A DNA stretch of 64,000 nt from Galaxea fascicularis (GCA_948470475.1 OX419336.1:42538556-42602555), one strand, 5' to 3'. Counted from the stretch's first letter, positions 12,677 through 26,400 are shown. Numbers and translations: made by a program. The notes: a model not told the origin generated them from the letters alone.

Positions 12677-14009
12677 GTTTTCCGAAATACGACAAAATTC
12701 AAGCCTTTGGGAACTGTTCTATGTGATTATGGAAAAGGAAATCCACACAGATTCGATGCAGTGCAGTGTTGAAGTTGCCGCTTACCCTTGAAGAGCTATA
12801 ATAACTGTTGGTGTTCGAGTTAAGTGGTTTTGAAACAACAAATCCAGCAGACAAAACGAATTGAGCGTGGATTGGTGAATAATTCGTCGCTTCAAAAATT
12901 CTTTTGTTGTTTAAAAGCCACTTACAATGCAAATTTGCATTACCAGCCGAGCGAAAACTAAATATGTTCAAAGTAAAGGAATTTCTTTATCAAGTTTAGT
13001 GGAATAATAAATGATTTGTCCTGACTCAATAACACACTTCTTTTCAGTTTTGAACAATACAAGGTCTTCCATCGTTTGCTACAATCGGGGAAGAGTCCAA
13101 AAGAGTTGGAGTTTTACTAATGTAAGTTGAACAATTGCACGGCTTAGTATTCGCAGTAACGTGACTGATCATGCCGACCTCATCAGTATTCAAACCGTCC
13201 ATATATCTCCACTTTATGATTCGCTCGGAAAATCCACTTCTGATTGCTACAACTTTTGCGTTTTGCTACTCTTTTCTCTCAAAAATTGTAGCGTTCAGCA
13301 CCAATTTTTGCTGGTTGTTTTCCAAATTTTTGCCGTCCGAAATAGCCTGGAGAATGATATTCTGCGTGTTGATAAAAATAGCTCGGCATAATCGGAACTT
13401 CAAAATATTGCCTATTTTCCTGTTGGTATGCGCGCTTTAACAGCCTTCCCACTTGCTTCATTATATGAGTTTAATTCATTTAATTTTTGATTTTTTCCTT
13501 GTACTTGATGTTTGATCTAGCCTCTAGTTGGCTCTTACTCTTTCCTAGTAAGAGCCAACTGGAGGCAGATTACATGTTTGACAAACATCAGTGATGAACC
13601 AAAAAAAATTAATCTTATCAAGATTTTTATCAATTATTACACAAGCATCATATGAAATGGTAGGTAGCCGACGAGGCGCGTAGCTTCGATGTCGGCTACA
13701 ATCGTCCCAGTTCCAACAAGAGCAAATGGAAAAATTATGGTTTGAAAAATGCCTTCTAAATACTAGAATAACCCTTCCCTGCTCTATTTTGTAAGAACAA
13801 AAAATTGACGCGTACAATAACCATATTTGGAGAGCATGGCATAATTAACAATTATTCACCGACATGTATTTGGCAAGTGGTGGGTATTTGTAACGTTCCA
13901 CAGTGAGATAATAAACTCAAAAATGATGATTTGGAATAAGCATTTCTTCCTGTCAACAATTACGGTTTTCGCGCGAATTGCACAATTATTTAGCACTCAG
14001 TCGGAGGCC

Positions 14010-14273
14010 GGGTGAGGTCGGCCGAGTGGTTTAGGGTGCTGGATTTCAATGCGGTGACCCGGGTTCAAATCCCGCTCTAGCCACTAGCTGGTGTTGTTCT
14101 CGCTTAGTGCCTGGTTCAACTCCTCGGTCATCCATGTAAATAGCCAACTGGTCTGCCTCCCGACAGTTGGGATTCTTAAGTCTGTCATTTTCAGTTGTAT
14201 TATTTGTTTCATTGGCCCTGAAAAGCCCCTCTAAGGGAGTGGTCAATTAATTAATTAATTTATTTATTTATTT
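14010..14273 (+). mobile_element. tRNA-derived SINE (leucine/serine-like head)
   Basis: The head has an A-box (GGCCGAGTGGTTTAGG) and a B-box (GGGTTCAAATCCC) in tRNA register but no paired acceptor stem. A ~150-base body is followed by an AATT/ATTT simple-repeat tail at 14245-14273. Confidence 0.75.
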
Positions 14274-14908
14274 AGCTATTCCGAGTCAAAGCGGGCGAAA
14301 AACGCAAGAGTAAGGCATAGCTTATGATGGAGCAGGAGTGTTTCTACAACTATGCAGTGTACTATATATGTGTTGATAACTACTGTTCCTGATGAATTAG
14401 AGAAACAATCTGCATTGTAGCGACTAGGAGTTTTGTACCAGCCTCAAATGCGGCTTCCAGATATCGATTATTCACTTAACAATCTCAGTGTAAGTGTTTT
14501 TCGCTCATTTTTTACAAATTTGTCCGGCTTCATTTGTAGACGACTGGGCCCGAGCGCTACAGTATGCAATCAGAGCCCTGCGATTTTGTACTAAAATGTG
14601 TCGTTTTAGAGTTAATTTTTTATTGAAGTGTTGATTGATCCCCAGTATGGACTAACATCTTCGGACCAACATTTTCGTTGCACAGTTCAGTCCGTTTTCA
14701 TTTTGGTCGACAGCAATTTTTGCACTCAGTACAGGTTTTATTTATTTTTAGTTGAATTGTGTTAATTATGGCATCGTCTATTGCCGGCCTGGTTTCAAAA
14801 ACTGAACTGCATGTCCTAAAAGTGTCTACTCCAGTGACGTCAAGCGTAGCTACGGCCGTTACATAAACTTTTCAGAAACTTGTAAACTCAGTCGATCGAA
14901 TAAACACT

Positions 14909-15152
14909 TTGGCCCCGTTGTTCGAAAGCCGATTAACGCTAATCCAGGATTAAAAATTAATCTATAGGAGCTTATTTCTCTGTCCTCAAATGTTGTTCAA
15001 TGCCGATATTCTGCAAAATTTTAGATTAGGGGAAGTCAATCCTGAAAAACAAAAGGCAGCGAAAACAACTTTCATCCAATAGTTAAAAACTGCAACCAAA
15101 GTTTACGCTAATCCTGGATTATGTTAATCGGCTTTCGAATAACCGGGCCAAA
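14909..15152. mobile_element. MITE with ~45 bp terminal inverted repeats
   Basis: The left end (TTGGCCCCGTTGTTCGAAAG) is matched inverted at the right end with few changes, including the inner motif GATTAACGCTAATCC. There is no coding frame. Superfamily not assigned. Confidence 0.8.
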
Positions 15153-17136
15153 CTATTACAAATAAGTGCTACAATTAAACTTGGTTGTTGCCAAAAAAAT
15201 TCCACTAAAACTCGATGTTCAAACGGTGCTTAAACTATGTTCAATAAATTTCCTGGTCCAAACTCCCTTAGCCTTATTAATTGTTCTTGATAAGCGTGAA
15301 GGAGCTACAATTAGGATGGATCAAAGATTTGACTAACAAGCGGTATGACCAGTACTAAACCATTGTGTCACTCCCCCATCTTTAAGTGCTGTTGTCAAAA
15401 ACCTGAAAAGCAGTGAAAATGCGAGTGTTGATTTATCAAGAACGCAAAGGGAAGTGTTCTTGCCCTTGCAAAGTCATCTCTGAATCCTTGTAAAGAACGG
15501 ACTATTATCATTTTGGCGCTGATTATTGTAAATGTATCTTTGTTTGCGCAACTCCTCTCTCCTTTAAAGTACATGCTTGGAGATGAGGGCATCATTATAA
15601 TGTCTCAAACGGTGGCATGATCAGACACAGACACAGACACAGCACTGACAAAAACAAGAGAGACTAGATTATCAGTAAAAAAGAGATTCATACAAAGACA
15701 CCAAGACTATGTTGGAGAACAGGCGTCCGCTGAAGTTAAATCTTGCTTGGAAGTAACAGGGTCTACTCTGAAGAGGTATTAAAAAACACGGAGCCGTAAC
15801 TTTACAGTACAGTTGTACTATAAAGAGCTTCGCCTTAGCCACAAGAGAAATCTGTTAAAAAAAAGTAAAACATACACTGACAAAAGGCTGAGGAACAACC
15901 ACTTTTACCTCTTTTTGTTGTTTATAAACTAGTCTGAGAGTCCCGTAATATATTTCAGTATTTTTTGCTCACCCTCTTTTATTTGTTATCATATTTGGGC
16001 AAGGAATTGGAACCCGCGTTGATTATATAACTGCGCAAATCACAGAAATCAGAACATTCAAATGTTGGAAACACTGTTATAGACTGAAAGACTGTAAACA
16101 AGCTTTATAGATCAATAACTTAGTTAGTTTTGTAGTTCAATGTAGGATTTGCCATCTTTTAATCAAAGGGATTCAGTCTCTAAACAGTCAGAACAGTGGC
16201 CTCAGTTGCATATGATTGGCGAAGATAATTGCTTTGTGTTTGCTTTCAAATTTTAGGGACGAAATGTCAAGTTAAAAAATGTTTTACTGTTCACAAACCG
16301 TTGACAACAAAGGCGTCAGCTTGCATTGATCAAGAACGTGGACGTCACTTAACATGCTTTTAAAATTTTTCCTAACCACCTAAGTTGCCATGATTACATT
16401 GTGAAAGACGTTTTGGGATAATGCCCGGGAGATTATTTAGTGACTGTAAAAAAAATAAAATCCACATATTTTAAAGACTCTTTGGCAAATATCAAATGCT
16501 GAAAAGGGATAGGAGTATTTTATTCAATGTTTGGCGTTACTGTGACACTCCTACGAGAAACAAACGAGGCACAAGCCGAGTACAGTAAATGGATTTTGAA
16601 GTGGTATCTCCACCGAGTGGCTATTTGGTCCAATGAAGAGCCGAGACGAGATCAAGTTGTAATTTGGCAGTATTGAGTTTTAAGGAGAGGGGATAACCAC
16701 ACTACTCGGAGGAAAACCAGAGAGCCCACAACAATCTCAACCCACGCGTAACTGAACGCAGAGTCTGGAAAGAAACCGGGTCAGACTTGTGGGAGGCGAG
16801 TGCTCTCACCACTGCGTCAAACCAGTCTTTTCCTGTTTACCTCTTCTCATGAAGACACAAGGTTTTGCACAACAGATTTCAAACGGTTTCACCACAGTTT
16901 TTGAGGTTAAGAGAAACAAACACAGATTTGAACCTGTCCCATGTTAAACGACTCAGCAAAGTTCAATGCCATCAAAATCGTGTCACAAATTCCTTGCCAC
17001 TCACGGCATACTGGAGAAACAACACAGGTAGTGCATCAGAGAGAAAACAATAAAGACGCAAATAATTTTGTAAAGCATATTCAAGATATAAAAGGAATAT
17101 AGCACCTGATTGTATAAATGTAAATTTGCACTTTAC

Positions 17137-17188
17137 CCGGAAGACTGAGGTTCAGGAGGCATAACAGAAAGACAAGGAACTTCTTCAT
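17137..17188 (-). CDS. Isolated signal-peptide exon of an unidentified secreted protein
   Basis: ATG at 17188 followed by MKKFLVFLLCLLNLSLPG, a compact secretory signal, ending at donor GTAAAG in phase 1. The phase and plan match the first exon of the ShKT gene at 12583-12676. It is either the first exon of a paralogous secreted gene or an alternative first exon of that gene. No downstream exon could be identified with confidence. Confidence 0.5.
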
Positions 17189-17970
17189 GGAGGTTCTTGT
17201 GAAGTGCTTTTAAAGTTTTATAAAAACGGACGGTTGGTCCTGTGAACTGCGTTTTGAATTAATTGTGGTGCTGGTGCTGGCCCTGTGAAATATGTATTTT
17301 TGGTTAACAAGAAATCAAATCAACATAACTTGATACAACATGAGCTATTGACCAATCAGAAATAGAGATCGGATTTCAGTAAACAAACAAACTTGCACGC
17401 ATCTGTAGTTAGAGCGCAGCCTACACTGATCAGTCTCTTTACTGATGTTGGTAAAACTGACATCTTACAATTTCTCGGTAGCCACCCTATCTGTCTGGTA
17501 CGTTTCCTTGGTAAACTTTACAGTTTCGCAAAAAGGCTTAAATGGTACTTCTAATGGTTTTTCTTGTTATTTATTATTATTTTTTTTTTGTTCATAATAT
17601 TGCATGGTAACACTATTAATTCAAGTTTCAGGTTTCAATTTCTTCAATTACCCTACTATCACAATAACATATTTGGTTAAAATTACATATCTCTCTGGAT
17701 CCTTACTTTAATGTACCTGTCAAATCCAAGAACGCCCATTCCTCCTCCCTTCTCCCTCCCCCCCGCACCGGGCATACCCTGGGCATACCCCGGGCATTTG
17801 ATAAGAGGTTAGCTCCGTATGCTGGGGAATTTGATGTGAAACGCAGCCCGCCGGGTCGGACATTTGACCGTGATCGAGAAAATGTTGGTCATCGGCAACA
17901 AGCTAAAGGATTACATGAAAACGTTTATGGCAAAACGACGGAGAAAAAGGTAACAACAAAACAATTAACT

Positions 17971-18260
17971 GAATAATGCATATGAAAGAAATCATATGTG
18001 AACTGCGGATATGAAATCAAATGAAGAATGATCGTCGCAGTTGTGATCGCAATTTTTGCAATTGCAGTGGCTTCTTAGCTCAGTTGGTAGAGCATCGCAC
18101 CGGAATCGCGAGGTCACGGGTTCAAGCCCCGTTGAAGTCCTCAATTTTTTTTCAGGCTTCTTTACGCAATTGCAAAAATTGCGATCACAACTGCGACAAT
18201 CATTCTTCATTTAATTTCATATCCGCAGTTCACATATGATTTCTTTCATATGAATTATTC
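17971..18260. mobile_element. Inverted-repeat element enclosing a tRNA-like core
   Basis: About 93 bases at 17971-18063 (GAATAATGCATATGAAAG start) recur inverted at 18167-18260 with only a few changes. Between them sits a 71-base tRNA-like sequence. The same arm sequence recurs near 18415-18455 beside a second tRNA-like copy, and as a weak remnant near 57145-57215, so this is a repeat family. Confidence 0.8.
18069..18139 (+). tRNA. tRNA-like sequence, probably not functional
   Basis: The D arm (GCTC AGTTGGTA GAGC) and T arm (ACGGG TTCAAGC CCCGT) are perfect. The acceptor stem GGCTTCT pairs imperfectly with TGAAGTC. The anticodon stem carries a mismatch and the loop lacks the expected T33, so the anticodon is uncertain. 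Its place inside a repeat and a second decayed copy suggest a pol III-derived repeat core. Confidence 0.4.
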
Positions 18261-18298
18261 ACTTGCATATCTTTCACGGGAACATATGAACCCAAAAT

Positions 18299-18319
<21 letters not shown>

Positions 18320-18331
<12 letters not shown>

Positions 18332-18385
18332 GAGTTGGTAGAGCATCGCACCGGAATCGCCACGGGTTCAAGCCATGTTGAAGTC
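18320..18385 (+). tRNA. Second tRNA-like copy, degenerate
   Basis: It resembles 18069-18139 but lacks about five bases after the anticodon stem and has a damaged T arm. It is followed by the same GCAATTGCAAAAATTGCGATC arm sequence as the first element. Confidence 0.35.
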
Positions 18386-20210
18386 CTGAATTTTTTTAAG
18401 GCTTCTTTACGCAATTGCAAAAATTGCGATCGCAACTGCGACGATCATTCTTCATTTGAAAGCAATTAACATCACATGAGGTCTCTCTGCCTCTGTGGAA
18501 AAGAAAAACACATTTAATTATAAGCATGGATTTTGCTGTCATAATAGTTTTTTTTCTTAAATGCGTCACGAATAGGGTATTACCATTAGTGATTACTCTA
18601 TATTGGTAGGGCTTGGAAGTGCGTTTTCCGCAAGTTACATGGGCTAAAAGGACTTTACATCAGCATTTTCTTCATCAAATTTGCTGTATGTTATCTTTTA
18701 CGTTTGTGTTTTTAGTGCGGACGTCTTGCGATTGATTGATTGTTTCTTGTTTATTTAAGTTGTGTATATTGACGAAAAGTTTGCATAAGTGCGCACCCCC
18801 TCCACTAATCAACGTTGTCTCAGTGCGTAGTATGTGGTCAATGTAATCGGCAGGTTACTGATATCAACATTGAAATGGGGTAGGGGTGTTTCAGTAAATG
18901 TTATTAGATACTTTAATCTTCATATCTAGTTGAATACATTTTTCGGTGATGAAGTGTGCCATTTTCTCAACGCGTTTTGTTCAAGATTGTAGCTTTATGT
19001 GGTTGTGATACTGGAACAGTGGGAGTGGCATTCTGTACATTTTTCGAACTCTTATTGAAGCTGTTCAAGTATGGCTCTACTTACTGCCAACCCTGTCCCT
19101 TTCCCGTTTGTACATATTATTTAAACATAATTGTGCCCTCATCTTATCTTGGCTAGGGTCCTTCCTTAACGTTGTGTTATTCATATCTAAAGCAAATCGG
19201 CGGTAAATAAGGCTATGTGGCCAGCCACGCCCGAATGAAAGTTGATCTAATAAAAAAAGCTTAACTGCCATCATTTCTATTTAACTGCGGGGAGGAAGGA
19301 TAGAGTAGAGAGAGAGAGAAAGCAAAAAGGGCTGACAAACGCACCCAAGTAAACTAAACCACGCCATTCAGGTACACATTTTAACTGTCTAGTGCTAGAG
19401 ACTTCTTGTTTCATCACATGTTTAAAAGGGCTTACGAAGATAGCTCTAATGCTTTCATTTTGTTCGTCTCCATTCCCTGAAGAAACTCCAACACGTTTGG
19501 AATCACTTGGTAAACCAAATTCTTTCCAAACTCCGTTGGAAGAACGGCCAGCACATATTCGACGTCTTAAACATTATACTTAGGGGAAATTCTTAATTGA
19601 GCGATTCGTATGATGCAAGTTATGGCAGCTTTCACGGGAAAATCGTCCGCGCAATCAAGATTATATCTTTACATTCTTGGAAAATAATAAGCAACAAGAA
19701 GAAGAATGAATTTGTGATTGGTGAATCAAAATGGTCTCATCACGTTTTCATGTGCGGTGTCTGGAAACTCTTGATTACGAAACCGTTTCAGCAAGGTGGG
19801 ATTCCTTTTTTGCAAATCTACTTCTGAACAATTTCGTTTAGTTGGATTTTTATACATTTTAGTTGCTAGTGAATATTAGCAAACGCCACTGCGCTCTCAC
19901 AGAAACAATGGTCAAACGTGCACTTGCGCAGTAACTGAAATCAAAAAATCTCTTAATACTTTTTTTGTCTTTAAAGTTCGTTTTCTTTGGTAAAATCTGC
20001 ACGGAAGCAGTTGTATGGGGACCTCGAAGAGAACCCCGGGAACGAGGTTGTTGCGTATGTCACAGAAACAAAAGTCTTGGTTTTTCGCACGTAACTGACG
20101 CTAACGGAAACAGAAAATAATAATATATTCTGGTCATAAAAAACGGCAATCCGTCATTCCATTATCAACTTATCCTACCATATGAACAATCCATCTTTGC
20201 AAAGGCCGTT

Positions 20211-20430
20211 TACTAAGGGCGCTTTCCATTTGTCAGAACTGGCCGGCCAGACCTGTCATTTTGAAAATGAAATAGGCTTCTTTGAGAGTTTTTGCTTAAA
20301 AAAAAAAAAACATTCCTGCTATGCATACTGATAGTGATGTGTTTGGACAGTTCTTATTAATAGGGGAATTTTCTTTACAAATGGACTGGCCAGGCCGGCC
20401 AGTTCTGACTAATGGTAAGACACCCTAAGT
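20211..20430. mobile_element. MITE with GGCCGGCC-containing inverted ends
   Basis: The left end (ACTAAGGGCGCTTTCCATTT) is matched inverted by the right end, with shared inner TCAGAACTGGCCGGCC. Length is about 220 bases and there is no coding frame. Confidence 0.75.
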
Positions 20431-20738
20431 GATCAAATGCTGCGAGCTGTATTCGGTGGAATAAGTTGCCGATATCCAGCGAATAAATTTCATTGCAACC
20501 ATAAACATTGATCTATCAGATAGATGAATTCCGCTAGATAGTATCCCGTCTTTAAACAACTTCGGCCTGTACTTTTCCGTCGCGATCAATTTTCCTGAAC
20601 TGCGAATGGGAGATAAGGGCACCCAGTAAACCCAGCTTCATCAGCTGCGAACAGTTCAGATCGAAATACACAAGCAACTTTCGTTCATTTTAATATTCAG
20701 TAGTATATTGCGAACTAACAAAACGGCCAATTCCGTGA

Positions 20739-20815
20739 TGGCTTGTTAGCTCAGTTTTGTCGAGTACTGCTGTAAGGTATCACAGCGGTTATGGGTTCAT
20801 TCGAATCCAGGTAAG
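20739..20815 (+). tRNA. tRNA-like fragment, pseudo
   Basis: TTAGCTCAGTTTTGTCGAG resembles a D arm and GGGTTCATTCGAATCCAGG a disrupted T arm. The cloverleaf cannot be closed, so this is a decayed tRNA or SINE head. Confidence 0.3.
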
Positions 20816-21166
20816 GGATGGGCCATTAGAAAAGGGATGGGAGGGTTGGGGAAAAATTATTGCAAAGAAAAATGAAAAGAAAACGTTCATGCAACGAAGA
20901 AAGAAGACTGCCGTCCACTGCCAAAAAAATTCCTGCATTAACTGGCACAGAAACAGTTTACATGTAAGCTAAAAATACCCGCACCCGACAACTTTTCTAA
21001 GACCTTCTAATGGTCCATCCCCATAGCCCACTTTGGAACATTCTCGTCCCCAGAGACCACGATCCTCTGGCTGGCTCTTCTACGCAAACTCAGTAGTTTG
21101 AAACAATAGTGGTTGCCAACGGTTATAAAAATGCACCTTCACTACGACTGCGCATATTTCGGAACT

Positions 21167-21398
21167 GGGGGCCGTTTCTCGAAGCTCCCGGTAATTACCG
21201 GGCCAGTTAAGCAGTTTTGTTTTCCATTGCAGATGGGAGTTTCAAAACTTTTGAAAATTATACAGTTAAGTTATCAGCTCAAGGAACAAAATGGACTTCA
21301 TCAGAGGTCAGAACACACCCTACTTTTATTGAGATTTTGAGTTCAAAATATGGTTTGTGGGCCCGTTAAGTTACCGGGACTTTCGAGAAACGGGCCCC
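21167..21398. mobile_element. MITE with GGGGCCCGTTTCTCGAA ends
   Basis: 21167-21205 and 21360-21398 are inverted copies (GTTTCTCGAA, CCCGGTAA shared). There is no coding frame. Confidence 0.78.
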
Positions 21399-22587
21399 AG
21401 GCCAGATTTGTCGATCCTTGCGGCAGGCCAGAAGGATGGTGGGCTATGAGGACGAGAATGACTTTGGAAACGAGTAGGGGCCTGGGAATGAGTTTTTAAA
21501 ATTAATCCATAAGGAAAGATTGTTTCTATCACATTAAAAAACATATCAAAAACAGATAATCTAACCAACATCGAGGCTGGTCAGTTAAATAGGACGTGAA
21601 CAAAAGGCTTATGAAAATCGCGAACACAAGAGACATTTGTATGGGAATTTCCTGATTTTTGAATTCACGTTATCTGCCGGGGTTTCATTCATGTTCAGAT
21701 TTGATAAACGTACTAATTTTGAGATGCCATTTCATGTGAGAAACTATTTAGTTCAATTTGATTTGTTGATTCTTTCCCGTCCAGAGGAGCGAGAACTGGG
21801 AACGAGGTTGACATAAGGTGGCTGTTACGGATGTTTCTGATTTAGCCGCGAAAATGGCCTACGCATTTGTTAAAATGGGTTGTAGGAAAACATGAATTAA
21901 TCGATGATTTATAAGAAAACGAAATGGCAATTTCGTTAGCCACAAAAAATTTGTTTTGGCGCTGAAGTAGTTCTCAATCCGTTATTCGTTCGAATTTTGT
22001 TTCTGGCGGATTAACTCAAATGGTTCCGCTTGACCAATGACGGTACGACAAGGCTGAAACATTACAAATGTTGAAAACTATTGTCATTTAAGAATTCGCG
22101 ACAAATTTAATACACCGCTCTTTTTAGAGCTGAGGCTGGCCGTTCTTACGATGTTCCTAAGTTACACGGTACAGTATTTCAATAAATCAGTGAGGACGTG
22201 ACCAGGAAACCTATAATTGTGCATCCATCTTGTTTGTTGGACGATGTGTTATCAAGTTGCTTGTTACATACTTTTGCTGCTTGCTCTAATACACTGAGCG
22301 AAAAAGATGTCGCGCCAGCCAATTATTGGTAAATTTAGTTTTACAACTGAAAAGCATTAAATCAGAGGTTCACAACGTGACAAAAACAAATGAGCAAAAT
22401 AAAGACGTCCTTAACTAACTTTCAGCCTGGGTACGTTCTTAGCATGTTCTTGAAATTTTGGTAATAAACTCAACCTCAACGTCCTTATGAAAAAAAGTTA
22501 TTACAAAAAAAGAGTGTAATTCTCATTTGAGAGTGTACTAATCTATTTCATTGAATTAAATTTTGGAGTAGGATAGGCAATACTAAT

Positions 22588-23423
22588 TCACTCACACATC
22601 CAGTTACGCATTCGTACACAGATGTTTTTTTCTTGGCTATCGATCTCTGTAAGACGTATACTTCTACCCGCGGCGTTTGGAAAGTATGTAGCTATATCCG
22701 ACAAGTCCAGCGTGTCAATAATGTTATTGGCAATCTCTTGAAACACGGCGTCAATGTTATGGCCGTGTTTTGCACTGGTTTCAAAGTACCCTGCGCCAAG
22801 CCTTTGTGCATACTCTTCTGCCTCTTGCCTGGTGACTTCATGCTTGGATCTGTCAGCATCAACTTTGTTTCCCACTAAAATTATACTCAGATTGTCACTT
22901 TCCCTATCATTAACAAACTGTAGCATTCTGGGAACACCTTCATCGAAGGTGGCGCGAACCGTTAAATCGAAGACGAGTAACAGAGCGTTTGCGTCCCGTA
23001 AAAGGTTCCGAGGGATGCTATGAAACTTTTCTTGTCCCATCGTGTCTGTAATACTTAACCGATATTCTTCATCATTTAGAGTGATACCCTTAAAGTAAAT
23101 TTCTTGACCAATCGTAGAATCACCAGTCTCAATATAACTGCCGTGGACAAAGCGCTTGATGATGCACGTTTTGCCGGTATCCATACTGCCAAGGACCACA
23201 ACCTTCAACATCAGAGGACGCGGTGGTTTAGCTCTCAGGGCAATCGCCTTCTTTTGCTTAATTTTGGACATCTCTTTTCCAAGGTTCGCCACAATTTCCT
23301 CGGCGTCTGGTCTTGCTTTTCTTTCATCTTTAATACACCTAAGCACCATTCCACTCAGTTTGTGGTTACCCATTTTACAGATATCTTTGTGGCGACGCAC
23401 TGTTTCTGGAACACGTGTACCAT
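22588..23423 (-). CDS. Kinase-Rab fusion gene, 3' exon (kinase C-lobe end and Rab-like GTPase)
   Basis: The exon opens at acceptor AATCAG|AT in phase 1. The first ~45 residues finish a protein kinase C-lobe (GMVLRCIKDERKARPDAEEI matches the usual C..D...RP.A motif). A lysine-rich linker leads into a complete Ras/Rab-type GTPase: G1 GSMDTGKT, switch I threonine in STIGQE, G3 DTMGQE (A to M), G4 NKVD, G5 ETSAK. The C-terminus ends MCE without the CC or CXC prenylation motif of typical Rabs. Kinase plus Rab in one chain is not a standard architecture. The frame is open across the whole exon. Confidence 0.75.
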
Positions 23424-26400
23424 CTGATTTCAAATAAACATGAATTAAAACTGGAAGAACATTTCACACTATGAGCCATAAACCTCAAACCATTCTTAAT
23501 TTAATGTGGTTGACACCGGTTTCCAGCCATTCCCAGCGCGCTTTAACGGTTGAATGCTAACCCTTTCAGGCCCGTAGCAAGGTTACCATAACAAATTGGC
23601 GAAGATACTCCCCCCAGCCCCACCCAACCCCTCCGTGATTCACTGGCTTCCTGTTTTGGAACCAGCCAAATAAGCCAGAGGTTGTTATTCTTGGTGCTGA
23701 CCAAAAGAATCGCGGCCTCTGGAGACAAGAAGGCGTCGTCGTTGTTGTTTCCCACAAAGCTCACTTCCGGCGTATTTGTACAAGCGCTAAAAAATTACAC
23801 GAGATTGCATCACAACAAGAAAGCCACAATGTTAGATTTGAAGGAACCCAAGTCCCGGAGTCACGTATGGAAGCGAAGACGCAAGTAACGTCTTTACTTT
23901 TATGACTATTATGATCATTGTTCCATATATTTTGTATACATGACTTAGTAGATTATCAGCTCTATCAGCTCTACCTTAGTGCTGAAATAAAATAGAGAAA
24001 GGAATTGAGATCTTGCTCTGCCAAGTATCTTGGTTTTCACGTGACGTCATCAAAATTAAAAAATAAGGAATTATCAATCCTGTTGAAACTTTAGTTTAGT
24101 CAGTTATTAGAACAGCTGAAGACTTTTGTCTTTCAAATTTTCAGTTTGATAGGGGTTTTCGTCTTGTGATAAAGCAAGGTTGAATTTCTAAGCTTTTGCG
24201 TGACACGATATTAGAATGGCGACCGAAAATGCTGTCACTAGCCTGCTCGCAGGCGGTTGGATAGTCGAGAAAACCGGAGTTCGTAATGAGGTCGCCATCT
24301 TGGAGTCGCGCGGCTAGGTCTGGGCCGGGTTGAGGGTCGACAAAGCGAGCGAGGGGAGGGGGGCGGGGAGAGGCGAGAGAAAATTGTCACCGGCGTAGGT
24401 TAGTAAACGTGACTTATCCCCTGAGATTTTGCAATCTGAACAGTCCTTGTATGAGCCCTCGATGACATGTGTTTTTGACGTTAGCTTCCGGCCGCCATAT
24501 TTGTGCCCATCAGAAGGACACAAACATGGCGTTTCCTTACAAAGCGTTATAAATTTGAGTAGAAGATTTCTTCGAATATCTCCCGCACAAAACATCGCAC
24601 AAGCCTGAATGTTTGCGAGACTGTTTGAATATTCATCTTCTTTTATCTCTTTGATTCTTGACTTTATTTGTTGGATGGTTTTGATTATGGTATCACAGGC
24701 GGTGTTGATATGTGATTGCCACGTGAGTCCAGACATCATGATCGCGAGCCTACACGACCACCTGTCCTGTTTAATTAAAAGCGAAAACAACCGTGACTGT
24801 CACAAAGAAGTAGAAAACTAAGTGTGATTTATCAGTGTTGCATGTTGAATCACCGCTGTCTCAAAATTATATGTCGTTTATTTAAAAGTAGGATTTATTA
24901 TTGAATGCCACGCTAGGGATACGTACGGTAAATACTAAGCCCATTGTCACGGTACCTGTGTGCCATTAGAAGTAACATCCATTCAAAACCTTTAACAATA
25001 TATTTCCAAGGAGTACACGCAAGTGGTGAGGTTTATGAATTCAAAGGATTGCATGTTATTAATATGACATAAATGAACTTGGGAGCAGTGGCAGTGAAGT
25101 GGCAAATTACAATTTCCGAACAGTCATTGACACTTGGAAGCCCGAGAGGCCAACATGGCCTCTAGGTCTAGTTAATCAATACTTGGGCATTTGTGTGACA
25201 CCACTATGAAGGTACAGTAGTGATCCATCAAAGTAAAAGTGCTGCACAATGCTCGTCCCAGGAAACAGACATTTTCCACCTAATAGGAAAAAAAATGTCC
25301 CAATCAAGTAGGGCGAATTGGTTCGATTTGCGCTGTGATATTCAGCTAATCGCCAAAAAAAGTTTTGTAATTAATATCCCTCAAAGAAAATGAAGAAGAC
25401 AGTATAATAGCTGAGTAATGCCACGGGCCTGTGTCCTGAATGCGTTCATGAAAATTCAAGTGTTTGAGGGGGATTTAAACATCGAAAGGGAACGACTTAC
25501 GTACATTGTTATCAAACACCCAACCTGCCTAGACTGCCTACAGTTGACGTGCTGTTCACCGAAGGACGAAGCGCATTGAGAATCAGTTTCACTACACCTG
25601 CAACTTGATAAAGTGGCCTGTCAAACGAAAACTGGTCTCTTTCTCGTTCAGCCGGTTTCCGTACTTCTGGTTTACACGTGAAAGGCTTAACGATGACCGC
25701 GCTGGAGAACATCATTTCAAAATATGACTTCTCGTTTCCGTAACTTTTTCGTGATCATTCCTTTGTGTTTAACATGCAAAATGCTGGCGAGCTGTTCAGG
25801 GTCTAAATTACTGCGAACGGTGTAAAAGCAAAGAAAAAGAAAGAAAAGTTTGCCGTCGTGCGCTCACGCTCTCGAGAAACCTACTGAAATTTTGGTCATT
25901 TGACGTCGTTATTTTGCAGAGGACGGCAAAGAAATGTTCCAAAATGTAACACGCACATGCAGAGCCATTGTTTTTGCTCTTTAAGGGCCCGATTACATGG
26001 CGAATTTCAGCCCGGCTTCTGAAACAAATCCTCTTAAAATCAAATTGTCGATTACATGGAGAGTGATTCAGCCCGGGGCACATTTCAGCCCGGGCTGAAA
26101 ATCCTAGCCCGGTTTGCTCAAACCGGGCTAGGATTTTCAGCCCGGGCAAACGGGCCAGAAAATCTGAAAAAATCTCATGTAATCGAAACGGAATTTCAGC
26201 CCGGGATGAATAGTGAGCTTGGACATGCGCAGTGATTTTGTTTTCCAGGAAACAAGATGGCTGCTGCTAGTAGGAAGGAAAAGTTAATATTTCAGCCCGG
26301 TTGACCGGGCTGACATTTCAGCCCGGGCTGAAATTTGCCATGTAATCGGGCCCTAAGCCTATTCTTTTGTGGCGTTCTCTTCGCCGTTGCCGTCCTAGTT

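Larger units (their letters stand above)
12677..17136. other. Intergenic/intronic stretch with repeats
   Basis: No gene recognised apart from two repeats given separately (SINE 14010-14273, inverted-repeat element 14909-15152). Later exons of the signal-peptide exon at 17137-17188 would be expected here, but none could be supported. Confidence 0.4.
17189..22587. other. Repeat-rich intergenic stretch
   Basis: No gene recognised. It holds several inverted-repeat elements and tRNA-like sequences listed separately. The open frames here are short and without family features. Confidence 0.4.

Noticed and set aside
16865..17053. Possible exon between ATTTCTCCAG-like acceptor and the isolated signal-peptide exon
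   Set aside because: The acceptor is reasonable, but the frame stops without cysteine pattern or donor support.
24314..24790. 158-codon minus-strand open frame in the kinase-Rab intron
   Set aside because: No recognisable family, repeat-like surroundings (GCGAGCGAGGGGAGG), no splice or start context; likely chance or transposon-derived.
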